NCBI GenBank assembly: GCA_035539855.1
Contig: DATLHO010000062.1
Location: 1-21,365 of the forward strand
DNA from: DATLHO01 sp035539855
GTDB lineage: Bacteria > Bacteroidota > Ignavibacteria > OLB7
Length of the DNA: 21,365 nt
Direction: 5' to 3'
A program made the translations under genes and the position numbers. The notes beneath the pieces were generated by a model. The model made no database searches. It was not told the DNA's origin and was given only the letters and a program-made list of their open reading frames with translations. Below are positions 1 through 8,053 of this stretch, in pieces. The stretch's first letter is position 1, and each line of letters starts with the position of its first letter.

Positions 1-27
1 GGCGGACACCGACACCGGAGAGCGACA

Positions 28-1722
28 ATGGGAATTTCCCTGAAACCCGAGCATCTGAAACGCTACAAGGACCTCGCGGTCCTCGCCTGGAAGCACGGGC
101 GATCCGACATCGTCACGACCGCCGGCCTCGACGAGCTGCTCGACGAGGACGACCGGCGCGACGGTAACGGTCCGGGCGGCTCGAAGGCCGCGGAGCTGGC
201 CGACGATCTCGAGCGGATGGGGCCGATCTTCATCAAGCTCGGTCAGGTCCTCTCCAGCCGCACCGACATCCTGCCGCCGGAGTACGTCGCGGCACTCTCG
301 CGGCTGCAGGACAACATCGAGCCGTTCGACTTCGGGCAGGTGGAGCAGATCGTGCAGGAGGAGCTCGGCGTGCGAATCTCGAAGGCGTTCGAGAGCTTCG
401 AAGCGACGCCGCTGGCGGCCGCGTCGCTCGGGCAGGTGCATCGCGCACGCATGCGCGACGGTCGCGAGGTCGTCGTCAAGGTGCAGCGCCCGGGCATCCG
501 TCGCCAGATCGCCGAGGATCTCGAGGCGCTTGCCGAGATCGCGGAGTTCCTCGACAGGCACACCGAGATGGGCCAGCGCTTCCGCATCGGCGAGATGCTC
601 GATCAGTTCCGCACGAACCTCGTGCGCGAGCTCGACTATCGCCAGGAGCTTCGCCACCTTCAGCAGCTTTCGGAGAACCTCCGCGGCTTCGACCGCGTGC
701 TCATCCCGGCGCCGCACGAGGACTACTCGACGAGCCGTGTGCTGACGATGGACTTCGTGCGCGGCACGAACATCTCGTCGCTCGGTCCGCTGGCGCATCT
801 CGAGCGCGACATGAAGGACCTGGCAGAGCAGGTCTTCCGCGCCTACATGAAGCAGATCCTCGTCGACGGGATCTTCCATGCCGACCCGCATCCAGGCAAC
901 GTGCTGCTGACGCACGACGGGAAGGTGGCGCTCATCGACCTCGGCATGGTCGGTCATCTCTCGCCGAGCATGCAGTCGCAGATGCTGAAACTGCTGCTGG
1001 CGATCAGCGAGGGACGCAGCGACGAGGCGGCCGAGATCTGCATCGAGCTCGGTGAGCGGCTCGAGGAGTTCAACCGCATCAGCTTCAAGCGAAAGATCGC
1101 GGAGCTCGTCGCGCAGCAGCAGAACTCGACGGTGCAGGAGATCCAGATCGGACGCCTGGTGCTCGAGGTGGTGAGGATCGCCGGAGCCAGCGGCATCCGC
1201 ACGCCGCCGGAGTTCACGATGCTGGGCAAGACGCTGCTCAATCTCGACGAGGTCGGCCGGACGCTCGATCCGAAGTTCGATCCCAACGACGCGATCCGTC
1301 GCAACGCCGCCGAGGTCATGCGCCAGCGCCTTCAGAAGAGCGCGACGCCCGGCAACCTCTTCGCCTCGGCGATCGAGATGCGCGAGTTCGTCCAGGAGCT
1401 GCCCGGCCGCGTCAATCGCATCCTCGACAAGGTCGCCAACGACCAGCTCCGCATCGACATCGAGGCGATCGACGAGAACGCCCTGATCGAGGGATTCCAG
1501 AAGGTCGCCAACCGCATCACCGTCGGCCTCGTCCTCGCGGCGCTGATCATCGGCGCCGCGCTGCTGATGGACATCCAGACGAGCTTCACGCTCTTCGGCT
1601 ATCCGGGTCTGGCGATCATCTTCTTCCTGCTGGCCGCGACCGGCGGGCTCGTCCTCGTCTTCAACATCTTCCTGCACGACCGGAGAATGCGAAGCTCCGG
1701 AGAACAGCGCGCGCGCCGCTGA
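28..1722 (+). CDS. ubiB: ABC1/UbiB family atypical protein kinase-like protein
   Basis: A 564-residue UbiB/AarF/COQ8 family protein. These membrane-associated atypical kinases or ATPases support ubiquinone or other isoprenoid-lipid metabolism; the exact substrate here is unknown. Hallmarks are visible in order: the KxGQ motif (K70-L-G-Q73), the alanine-rich nucleotide loop of the family (AAASLGQVH, about 137-145), the HADPHPGN catalytic loop (H284 to N291) and the metal-binding DLG (D304-G306). The C-terminus has two hydrophobic helices (about 492-512 and 523-550), as usual for membrane-anchored members. The start is supported by GGAG at 17-20, seven bases before the ATG. It is convergent with the carboxypeptidase gene, with 56 bases between the stop codons; this gap holds a CCGGCCGGCCGG palindrome (1727-1738) but no clear terminator. 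Family assignment is secure; the physiological role is inferred. Confidence 0.93.
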   Translation: MGISLKPEHLKRYKDLAVLAWKHGRSDIVTTAGLDELLDEDDRRDGNGPGGSKAAELADDLERMGPIFIKLGQVLSSRTDILPPEYVAALSRLQDNIEPFDFGQVEQIVQEELGVRISKAFESFEATPLAAASLGQVHRARMRDGREVVVKVQRPGIRRQIAEDLEALAEIAEFLDRHTEMGQRFRIGEMLDQFRTNLVRELDYRQELRHLQQLSENLRGFDRVLIPAPHEDYSTSRVLTMDFVRGTNISSLGPLAHLERDMKDLAEQVFRAYMKQILVDGIFHADPHPGNVLLTHDGKVALIDLGMVGHLSPSMQSQMLKLLLAISEGRSDEAAEICIELGERLEEFNRISFKRKIAELVAQQQNSTVQEIQIGRLVLEVVRIAGASGIRTPPEFTMLGKTLLNLDEVGRTLDPKFDPNDAIRRNAAEVMRQRLQKSATPGNLFASAIEMREFVQELPGRVNRILDKVANDQLRIDIEAIDENALIEGFQKVANRITVGLVLAALIIGAALLMDIQTSFTLFGYPGLAIIFFLLAATGGLVLVFNIFLHDRRMRSSGEQRARR

Positions 1723-1778
1723 CGAACCGGCCGGCCGGAGGCGGAGCCATCGGCGCATGTCGGGGCAGCGCCAGAACG

Positions 1779-4139
1779 CTACCTCTGCAGCACGACGCGC
1801 CGGCGCAGGACCTCGTCGCCGCCGCGCACGACGACCGTGTACACGCCGGCGGGCAGGCCCTCCGTCGCGAGCGTCGCCCGGGCGTCGACCGTCGCGGTGC
1901 GGACGACCTCGCCGAGCTCGTTGTGCAGCTCGAGCGTGGCCGGCCCCGTGTAACCAGAAAGCTCCACTGCTAGCGTGGCATCGAAAGGATTGGGCGAGAC
2001 CGTCAAGGCGACGCCGTGCATCGAGACGTCCGGAGCCGACGTGACGATCGGGCGCGCGCCGACGACCTCGATGTCGTCGATCCGGATGCCGTCGAACGTG
2101 TAGTGCCACTGGCTGTTGTAGGCCTCGACGACGAAGCGCACGGAGATCTCGCTTCCGAGATACTCGTCGAGGTTGACGCGATAACGGCGCCACTCGCGCA
2201 TGTCGCCGCGGAAGCGGTTGCGGATCGGCGAAGCGCTCTCGAACGGAAGCTGCAGCTCGTCGCAGTCGGCATCGCGCCACTCGATCCCGCCCTCTCTGAG
2301 CACCTGGACGAATGCCGTGTGGTTGCGTCCCTCCACCGCGTAGCTCGCGTCGAAGAAGAGATCGGCCGCGGTGAAGCCGACGAGAGAGATGGGCTCGCGC
2401 ACCGTCAGTGCGTTGGCCTCGCGCCGCTCTTCGTAGTTGCCGCCGGGGCTGTCCGAGGCGACGCTCGTGTGCTCGACCGTCGTCTCGAGTCCCCACGCTG
2501 CGCCCGTGTGCCATCGGCCCATCCCACTTTCGAATCGCTCGGTGAAGGCGTACTGGATCGGATGCACGATTGGGGCGATCGAGTCGAGGATCCTCGCGCC
2601 CTCATAGCCGAGCGTGATCCCGATCATCGTCCGCGGCGCCGACGGCCGCCCGGCGAGCGAGTCCGGAACCGGCAGCTCGAAGGTCAGCGCCTCCGACGGC
2701 GCCAGCGGCGGCACCGACAGCGGCACGCCGCCGTCGAGCGCAAGCGTCGCCGCGCTCGTCATCGTCGCGCGACCGATGTTCGTCACCGTCACGCGCACGA
2801 TGGCTCCGGCGGTGTCCGGACGCCACGTCCGCGCCGTGATGATCGGCGCGGCGCCGGCCGCCCACGCGATCCCCATGTTCATCCGATGACTCGCTGCGCA
2901 GATCGGCTCGATCCGCAGCGGCGCCGGCCAGAACTCGTCCTCGCCGTTGCCGCTCTCCGGCGTCCACGCGAACGTGTGGCCGTCACTTCCCCTGCCGAAG
3001 GCGTAGAGCCAGTCCTCCGCCGTTCCGCGCGCGGTGTAGCCGACGGTGATGCGAGAGTTGCCCGGCGCGAACCCGGCGAGCGACGCGAGCGCGCGCGTTG
3101 CGGTGCGGAAGTACACCGAGTCTGCGGCGTCGGGCAGGATGATCTCGTCGGGCTGGATGAAGAGATTGCTGAACGTGTGGTGGTTCAGCGCGACGGCAAA
3201 GCGCCGGCGCAGGACGAAGTCTCGGACCGCACGCGTCTCGGGCTCTGAGAACGGACCGGGTCCACGATAGGTCTCGGCGAGCACGTTGACACTCGAGCCG
3301 CCGATCGCGTGCGACCAGAACTCCTCCGGACCGTAGTTGCGGTTGAGGTCGACTCCGGTGTCTCCGTTGGAGCGCATGTTCTTGCGCCAGAGGCCGCCGC
3401 CATTGGGATAGCGCTGGACGTTGTGCTGGTAGCCGTCCGGGTTGACCATCGGCACGAACCACAGCGCCCGGTTGTCGAGCAGCCATGTGATCTCCGGATC
3501 GGTGCCGTAGCCCTCGAGCATCGTCCACATCGAGTAGACGACGCTCATCATGCCCGCCGGCTCGCGCGGATGATGCAGCGCGGTGAACAGCGCCTCGGGC
3601 ACGGTCGTGTCGCCGGCGGAGCGCGCCGAGATCCTGATCGCGTGGATCGGTCGTCCCTGGTGGGTCGTCCCGATCGTCTCGACCGAGCCGGCGAGCTGCG
3701 GATACAGCTCGCCCATCTTCGACAGGTGCGTCCCGAGCTCCGCGATCGAATAGTACCCGCCGACGCTGCCGAGCGCGAAGTTGCGCGGCGAGTGCAGCGA
3801 CGATCGCGGCCGTTCACGCATCTGCTCGAGGTCGCGCAGCGCCCGCACTTCGTAGTGCCGCTCGAGCTCGGCGACCTCGATCTCGAAGCGGACTCCGCCA
3901 CGGCGCAGGCGCTCGACGTCGGAGTGCGTCAGCACGAGCCGCAGACCGTCGCCCTGGCCGTGCACGTGGTCGATGTCGAGCGAGCGAATCAGGGCGTGCT
4001 CTGCCTCGGACGCGGGCCAGGCGATGACGCGACTGTGTCGCTCGTCGTCGCCGGACTGGCCGACCGCCGGAGACACGAGCAGGGCGATCATCACGAGCGC
4101 GAGGAGTGACGTCGGTACGCGAGGAGGAAGTCGGCGCAT
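1779..4139 (-). CDS. Secreted M14 zinc carboxypeptidase with T9SS type A-like C-terminal sorting domain
   Basis: A 786-residue secreted metallocarboxypeptidase, numbered from the ATG at 4139. That start gives a standard signal peptide (MRRLPPRVPT, then a hydrophobic core ending near AVGQ). An in-frame start ten codons upstream (4169) would put a polar stretch before it. The M14 domain spans about residues 118-420. Visible motifs are HPRE (zinc ligands H190 and E193), DLNRN (substrate-binding R267), ALNHHTF (zinc ligand probably H321) and FAWTPESG (catalytic E395). Beta-rich domains follow, one resembling an MAM/jelly-roll segment rich in aromatic and acidic residues. The last 70 residues start with SPNPF and end VVLQR, typical of T9SS type A sorting domains (beta-sandwich with GEVV and LPAGVYTV motifs). 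The enzyme is predicted to cross the outer membrane by T9SS and to digest extracellular peptides; that is inferred from the domains. Confidence 0.9.
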   Translation of the reverse strand: MRRLPPRVPTSLLALVMIALLVSPAVGQSGDDERHSRVIAWPASEAEHALIRSLDIDHVHGQGDGLRLVLTHSDVERLRRGGVRFEIEVAELERHYEVRALRDLEQMRERPRSSLHSPRNFALGSVGGYYSIAELGTHLSKMGELYPQLAGSVETIGTTHQGRPIHAIRISARSAGDTTVPEALFTALHHPREPAGMMSVVYSMWTMLEGYGTDPEITWLLDNRALWFVPMVNPDGYQHNVQRYPNGGGLWRKNMRSNGDTGVDLNRNYGPEEFWSHAIGGSSVNVLAETYRGPGPFSEPETRAVRDFVLRRRFAVALNHHTFSNLFIQPDEIILPDAADSVYFRTATRALASLAGFAPGNSRITVGYTARGTAEDWLYAFGRGSDGHTFAWTPESGNGEDEFWPAPLRIEPICAASHRMNMGIAWAAGAAPIITARTWRPDTAGAIVRVTVTNIGRATMTSAATLALDGGVPLSVPPLAPSEALTFELPVPDSLAGRPSAPRTMIGITLGYEGARILDSIAPIVHPIQYAFTERFESGMGRWHTGAAWGLETTVEHTSVASDSPGGNYEERREANALTVREPISLVGFTAADLFFDASYAVEGRNHTAFVQVLREGGIEWRDADCDELQLPFESASPIRNRFRGDMREWRRYRVNLDEYLGSEISVRFVVEAYNSQWHYTFDGIRIDDIEVVGARPIVTSAPDVSMHGVALTVSPNPFDATLAVELSGYTGPATLELHNELGEVVRTATVDARATLATEGLPAGVYTVVVRGGDEVLRRRVVLQR

Positions 4140-4231
4140 TGTAGACGAACCGGGTGTGGGAGAATTCACGATCGCTGAAGATGCCGCAATCGGACCATCG
4201 CGTCAAGGGAGGCCGGACGGCTGTCGCGTCG

Positions 4232-4239
4232 TATCTTGG
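4232..4239 (+). promoter_or_regulatory. Possible -7 element upstream of enoyl-CoA hydratase gene
   Basis: TATCTTGG lies 36 bases before the ATG at 4276 and matches the Bacteroidetes -7 consensus TAnnTTTG at all but one fixed position. No convincing TTG/TTTG -33 box is seen 19-20 bases upstream, so support is weak. It is listed because the same octamer occurs upstream of the YmdB gene (10891). Confidence 0.3.
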
Positions 4240-4275
4240 CGGCTTCTTCGGAACTCTGAACTCGATAGTCTCTCC

Positions 4276-5049
4276 ATGCCCGAGCATATCATCGTCTCCA
4301 GACACGACGGCCACGTCGCCACCGTGCAGTTGAATCGCCCGAAGGTGCTCAACGCCCTGAACCTCGCGCTGATGGTCGAGCTGGTCGATGCGCTCGACGA
4401 GCTCGACAACGACCCCGACGTACGCGCGATCGTGATTCACGGCAGCGAGCGCGTCTTCGCCGCGGGCGCCGACATCACCGAGATGGCCGAGGCGTCGGCC
4501 GTCGACATGCTCGAGCGCGACCAGTTCAAGCGCTGGGATCGCATCCGCAGGGTCCGCACGCCGCTGATCGCAGCGGTCTCGGGCGTCGCGCTCGGCGGAG
4601 GCTGCGAGCTGGTGATGATCTGCGACATGATCATCGCCTCGGAGACCGCGCGCTTCGGCCAGCCCGAGATCCTGATCGGCGTCATGCCGGGCGCCGGCGG
4701 CACCCAGCGGCTCACGCGCGCCGTGGGCAAGGCCCTCGCGATGGAGATGGTGCTCACCGGCCGCATGATCACTGCCGCCGAGGCGCACGCCGCAGGTCTG
4801 ATCAATCGCGTCGTGCCCGTCGAGTTCTATCTCGACGAGGCGATGAAGCTCGCCCGCGAGGTCGCGGCCCGGCCCCCGATCTCGGTCAGACTCGCCAAGG
4901 AGTCCGTGCTCAAGTCGTTCGACACGACCATCAACGACGGTCTCGAGTTCGAGCGGAAGAATTTCTATCTGCTGTTCGCGACCGAGGACATGAAGGAGGG
5001 GATGAAGGCGTTTTTGGAGAAGCGGGCGCCGGAGTGGAGGGGGAGGTAG
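4276..5049 (+). CDS. paaF: Enoyl-CoA hydratase (PaaF/ECHS1 type)
   Basis: A 257-residue crotonase that hydrates trans-2-enoyl-CoA to 3-hydroxyacyl-CoA. The oxyanion-hole segment AAGADI (62-67) and GGGCE are present. Both catalytic glutamates are in place: E111 (GGGCE) and E131 (FGQPE). The stretch through PGAGGTQRLTRAVGK and MEMVLTG is the classic mitochondrial ECHS1/PaaF signature, and the C-terminus ends in a typical EKRAPEW motif. The start at 4276 is chosen because the family begins a few residues before the first beta strand (HIIVSRHDG); the same frame is open back to 3973, but that part has no family resemblance and is antisense to the carboxypeptidase gene. It is the first gene of a plus-strand acyl-CoA cluster. 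The symbol reflects family type; whether the substrate is phenylacetate-derived or general fatty acyl-CoA cannot be told from sequence. Confidence 0.93.
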   Translation: MPEHIIVSRHDGHVATVQLNRPKVLNALNLALMVELVDALDELDNDPDVRAIVIHGSERVFAAGADITEMAEASAVDMLERDQFKRWDRIRRVRTPLIAAVSGVALGGGCELVMICDMIIASETARFGQPEILIGVMPGAGGTQRLTRAVGKALAMEMVLTGRMITAAEAHAAGLINRVVPVEFYLDEAMKLAREVAARPPISVRLAKESVLKSFDTTINDGLEFERKNFYLLFATEDMKEGMKAFLEKRAPEWRGR

Positions 5050-5061
5050 TTTTTCGTTATT

Positions 5062-5084
5062 GGTTTTTGGTTTTTGGTTTTTGG
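5062..5084 (+). repeat. Heptanucleotide tandem repeat (GGTTTTT)3 plus GG
   Basis: Three perfect copies of GGTTTTT followed by GG sit in the 59-base gap between the two crotonase genes, ending 24 bases before the ATG at 5109. The stretch is strikingly AT-rich and strand-asymmetric compared with its GC-rich surroundings. It could vary in length by slippage and alter the spacing or folding of the leader of the downstream gene. Confidence 0.9.
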
Positions 5085-5108
5085 GCGACTTCTCAATTCT
5101 TGATTGTC

Positions 5109-5894
5109 ATGTCTTTCGAAACGATCATCTATAGTGTCGACGGCGGTGTTTTGACGCTGACGCTGAATCGGCCTGAGAGCTACAATGCGTGCAACGAGCA
5201 GATGACGACCGAGCTGCAGGCGGCGTTGAAGGACGCTGAGCGGGATGCGGCGGTGCGGGCGATCATTCTGACGGGAGCGGGCAAGGCGTTCTGTTCGGGA
5301 CAGGATCTCAAGGACGCGCCGGCGTCCGGCGGGCGGCGCTCGCTCGCCGACTCGCTCGAGCGTCGCTACAACCCGATCATCCGCAAGCTCGCAACGATGC
5401 CGAAGCCGATCATCGCGGCGATCAACGGCATCGCCGCCGGCGCCGGGTGCTCGCTCGCGCTCGCGTGCGACATGAAGCTTGCCGCCGCGGGCACGTCGCT
5501 GCTGCAGGCGTTCGTGAACATCGGCCTCGTTCCGGATTCGGGAAGCTCCTTCTTCCTCGCTCGCGCCGCCGGCTACTCGCGCGCCTTCGAGATCGCATCG
5601 CTCGGCGAGAAGCTCCCGGTCGAGCGCGCCGCCGAGCTCGGACTGATCAATCGCGTCGTCGCGGCCGAGTCGCTCATGGACGAGGCCAGGGCGCTCGCCG
5701 AGCGCTACGCCGCCGGACCGACGCGCGCCTACGGCTACATCAAGAAGATGCTCCATCGCGCCGAGCACTCCTCGCTCGACGAGATGCTCGACTACGAGGT
5801 CTTCATGCAGGAGGCCGCCGGACGCACGAGCGATTACCAGGAGGGCGTGGCGGCCTTCGTGGAGAAGCGCAGGCCGGCCTTCCGCGGCGAGTAG
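5109..5894 (+). CDS. paaG: Enoyl-CoA hydratase/isomerase family protein, PaaG-type
   Basis: A 261-residue crotonase that resembles 2-(1,2-epoxy-1,2-dihydrophenyl)acetyl-CoA isomerase (PaaG) rather than a hydratase. The oxyanion-hole segments are FCSGQDL (61-67) and GIAAGAGCSLALACD (107-121). The two hydratase glutamates are absent: the positions read GAGCS and LQAF. The aspartate of the PaaG/isomerase group is present in GLVPDSGSS (D143). The C-terminus (EGVAAFVEKRRPAF) is typical. The ATG at 5109 is chosen because MSFETIIY leads directly into the first strand; an in-frame upstream extension to 5034 would translate the heptanucleotide repeat into a Trp/Phe-rich string with no family counterpart. 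It lies 59 bases after the hydratase and is probably co-transcribed. PaaG, PaaF and PaaH work in sequence in aerobic phenylacetate degradation; the ring-epoxidase and CoA-ligase genes are not in this window. Confidence 0.88.
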   Translation: MSFETIIYSVDGGVLTLTLNRPESYNACNEQMTTELQAALKDAERDAAVRAIILTGAGKAFCSGQDLKDAPASGGRRSLADSLERRYNPIIRKLATMPKPIIAAINGIAAGAGCSLALACDMKLAAAGTSLLQAFVNIGLVPDSGSSFFLARAAGYSRAFEIASLGEKLPVERAAELGLINRVVAAESLMDEARALAERYAAGPTRAYGYIKKMLHRAEHSSLDEMLDYEVFMQEAAGRTSDYQEGVAAFVEKRRPAFRGE

Positions 5895-5985
5895 CGCTCG
5901 AGCGTACGCACTTCCCGACGATCCCGAGCGCCCGACACGACGTCGGCGTAACGCGGTGATCGTTCTTTCAACGTCGCCAGCTTCA

Positions 5986-6234
5986 ATGTCCGATCCGTCT
6001 CCGTCCCAGACCCAGGCTCCGGCTCCGTCGACCTTCAGCCGCGTCGCGAGCGTCTTCATGATCGTCGCGTTCGCGATCGGTGTGTTCTACATCGTGAGCT
6101 TCGTGCGGGTGTATCCGCAGTACTGGTTCGCGGCGGTGCTCTTTCTGATCATCGCGGTGGTGAGCATCATCCGGCGTATCGCCGTGCTTCGCGGAACGCT
6201 GCCGGCGCATCGCGCGCCGGTCGACAAGGACTAG
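5986..6234 (+). CDS. Small two-helix membrane protein of unknown function
   Basis: An 82-residue protein not recognised as a named family. It has a Pro/Ser/Thr/Gln-rich N-terminus (about 1-16), then two predicted transmembrane helices (about 18-40 and 44-65) separated by a short RVYPQYW turn, and a short basic/acidic tail. The helices make a membrane hairpin with both ends on the same side. The ATG at 5986 is preferred over an in-frame GTG at 5956, whose extra ten residues have no obvious role; no strong ribosome-binding site separates them. It lies between the PaaG-type isomerase and the hydroxyacyl-CoA dehydrogenase on the same strand, so it is probably co-transcribed with the CoA genes, but nothing in the sequence ties it to their chemistry. 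Confidence 0.7.
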   Translation: MSDPSPSQTQAPAPSTFSRVASVFMIVAFAIGVFYIVSFVRVYPQYWFAAVLFLIIAVVSIIRRIAVLRGTLPAHRAPVDKD

Positions 6235-6275
6235 ACCCCTCCACCATCATCGTCACGCAATCCCGACCCACTTCG

Positions 6276-7154
6276 ATGGCATCGACTCGCACCTTCGGCG
6301 TCTGTGGCGCCGGCACGATGGGCTCCGGCATCGCCTATGCAGCAGCCCTCGTCGGCTACGACGTCTGGCTCTACGACATCGCCGACGAGATGCTCGATCG
6401 CGGCCGGGCGTCGATCGCGTCGTATCTCGCCTCCGGCGTCGAGCGCGGCAGGATCTCCCAGGAGGACGCCGATGCGGTCTCCGCCCGCGTGCGCACGACC
6501 GCGCGCCTCGAGGATCTCGCCGACTGCACGGTCGTCGTCGAGGCAATCCTCGAGCGCCTCGACGCGAAGCAGGATCTCTTCGTCCGGCTCGAGTCGATCG
6601 TCGCGGACGATGCGATCCTCGCGAGCAACACGTCGTCGCTGCCGATCACCGCGATCGCCGGCGCGCTCGCGCGACCGGAGCGCTGCGTCGGCATGCACTT
6701 CTTCAATCCCGCGCACATCATGAAGCTCGTGGAAGTGATCGAGGGATACCGCACCTCGAGCGAGATCCTCGAGCGCACGATCGCCATCGTCACCGAGCTC
6801 GGCAAGACGCCCGTGCGCGCCAGGGACACGCCGGGGTTCATCGTCAATCGTGTCGCTCGGAACTTCTATGGCGAGGCATTCCGCATCGTCGGTGAAGGCG
6901 CCGCGACGCACGAGCAGGTCGACCGCTGCATGCGCGCGATCGGCTTCAAGATGGGACCCTACGAGCTGATGGATCTCATCGGCATCGACGTCAACCTGAT
7001 GGTCACGCGCTCGGTTCACGACCTGTACTTCGGGGAGTCGCGCTTCCGGCCGCACCTGATCCAGCAGAAGATGGTCGAGTCCGGTCGGCTCGGCAAGAAG
7101 TCCGGTGGCGGCTTCTACGCCTCGCCTACGCCTCCTTCGGCCGAGCGACCATGA
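6276..7154 (+). CDS. paaH: 3-hydroxyacyl-CoA (3-hydroxybutyryl-CoA) dehydrogenase
   Basis: A 292-residue NAD-dependent L-3-hydroxyacyl-CoA dehydrogenase that oxidises the product of the enoyl-CoA hydratase. The N-terminal Rossmann fold has G11-A-G13-T-M-G16 and an acidic residue after strand 2 (D34). The mid-domain shows ASNTSSL (116-122) and HFFNP (catalytic H141). The partner glutamate is E153 (LVEVIEG), with N191 in PGFIVNR. The C-terminal domain ends RLGKKSGGGFY, the family terminus, so it is a single-domain Hbd/PaaH enzyme of normal length (about 280-300), not an FadB fusion. It completes a hydratase-isomerase-dehydrogenase set with the upstream genes. The 3' end overlaps the convergent DUF1460 gene by 29 bases. 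Whether the substrate is 3-hydroxyadipyl-CoA or 3-hydroxybutyryl-CoA is undecided. Confidence 0.93.
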   Translation: MASTRTFGVCGAGTMGSGIAYAAALVGYDVWLYDIADEMLDRGRASIASYLASGVERGRISQEDADAVSARVRTTARLEDLADCTVVVEAILERLDAKQDLFVRLESIVADDAILASNTSSLPITAIAGALARPERCVGMHFFNPAHIMKLVEVIEGYRTSSEILERTIAIVTELGKTPVRARDTPGFIVNRVARNFYGEAFRIVGEGAATHEQVDRCMRAIGFKMGPYELMDLIGIDVNLMVTRSVHDLYFGESRFRPHLIQQKMVESGRLGKKSGGGFYASPTPPSAERP

Positions 7155-8040
7155 TGCCGGTGTGCTTCTTCACCGATGCGAGATACTCGGCCAGCGTGCG
7201 GTCGAGGATCACCTTCTTCTCGGTCAGCGACGCATGCAGGAAGCGCACGGAGTCGTCGCTGTCGCGGTAGACCATGCCGGTGTGCGAGCAGTCGATGCCC
7301 TTGATCGTCGTCGTGATGCCGATGATGTCGCCGGTGCGCAGCTTCGACGCGGCGGCGGCAACGCGGTCCTTCGGGAGCCACGTCATCTTCCGCGCATTGA
7401 GCAGACGCTCGATCTCGGCGATCTTGCCAACGAGCTGCGGATTCGCCTTGAGCTGCTTGTAGGCGTCGGGATGCGTGCTCATGAAGTTCACGACCTCCGT
7501 GAACCGCTCGGCGCCCGGAAGCTCCTGGGTCACCACCTCGACGATGCCCTTCTTCTGGTTGTCGAAGAACCAGTCGGTCGTATAGTGAAGCCGTGACGAG
7601 TAGTCGGTGACGCGCGCGTCGCGGTAGCGCGTGAGCGTGATCTGGTCGAGCAGATCGCCCGGTGTCGTGCCGCCCTTTGCGAGCATCCTCGCGAACCCAA
7701 GGGCGATCTCGAAGAGCGTCACGCAGTCGAGCCGGCGCAGATTCACCGAGCACACCTCTCGATCCTCGTAGAGCTCGAGCGTCGCGCCGACGTACGGCGT
7801 CTCGCGCAGCGCCAGCGCCACCTCCGCCATTCTCTCCCCTATCGGCAGCGCGCGCCAGTTGTTCTCGCGCGCCAGTTTCATCAGTCGATCGAAGACCTCC
7901 TCGCCCGTGAAGATCGGCTCGCCCGGTCGGTCGTCGCCGTCGCCCACGAGGCGGCCGAGCGAGACACGCGAGGCGAGCGGCAGCGCGACGAGACCGGTCG
8001 CGGCAAGGAGCGAGCTCTGGAGGAAGTGTCTGCGGTTCAT
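7126..8040 (-). CDS. DUF1460 family N-acetylmuramoyl-L-alanine amidase-like cysteine protein, Tat-type signal
   Basis: A 304-residue exported protein (numbered from the ATG at 8040; another in-frame ATG is two codons upstream at 8046). It matches the DUF1460 family, an NlpC/P60-related group thought to act on peptidoglycan. Visible features are TPYVGATLE (81-89), RRLDCVTLFE with the probable nucleophile C106, SSRLHYTTDWFFDN (148-161), NFMSTHP (185-191) and GDIIGITTTIKGIDCSHTG with the probable catalytic H253. The N-terminus NRRHFLQSSLLAATGLVAL looks like a twin-arginine signal (RRxFL then a hydrophobic core), suggesting export folded. It begins 13 bases after the stop of the upstream lipoprotein gene, so the two probably form an operon. 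Its last 29 bases overlap the end of the hydroxyacyl-CoA dehydrogenase gene on the other strand. Confidence 0.88.
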   Translation of the reverse strand: MNRRHFLQSSLLAATGLVALPLASRVSLGRLVGDGDDRPGEPIFTGEEVFDRLMKLARENNWRALPIGERMAEVALALRETPYVGATLELYEDREVCSVNLRRLDCVTLFEIALGFARMLAKGGTTPGDLLDQITLTRYRDARVTDYSSRLHYTTDWFFDNQKKGIVEVVTQELPGAERFTEVVNFMSTHPDAYKQLKANPQLVGKIAEIERLLNARKMTWLPKDRVAAAASKLRTGDIIGITTTIKGIDCSHTGMVYRDSDDSVRFLHASLTEKKVILDRTLAEYLASVKKHTGIMVARPKEA

Positions 8041-8053
8041 TAGCATTCGGGAA

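Noticed and set aside
2016..3248. A 410-codon open frame on the plus strand opposite the carboxypeptidase gene
   Set aside because: Same reason: low-complexity charged translation, no start signal, and the opposite strand encodes an intact M14 enzyme.
5034..5108. Longer PaaG-type protein starting at 5034
   Set aside because: The extra 25 residues translate the heptamer repeat and the end of the previous gene; relatives start at the MSFETIIY-like position.
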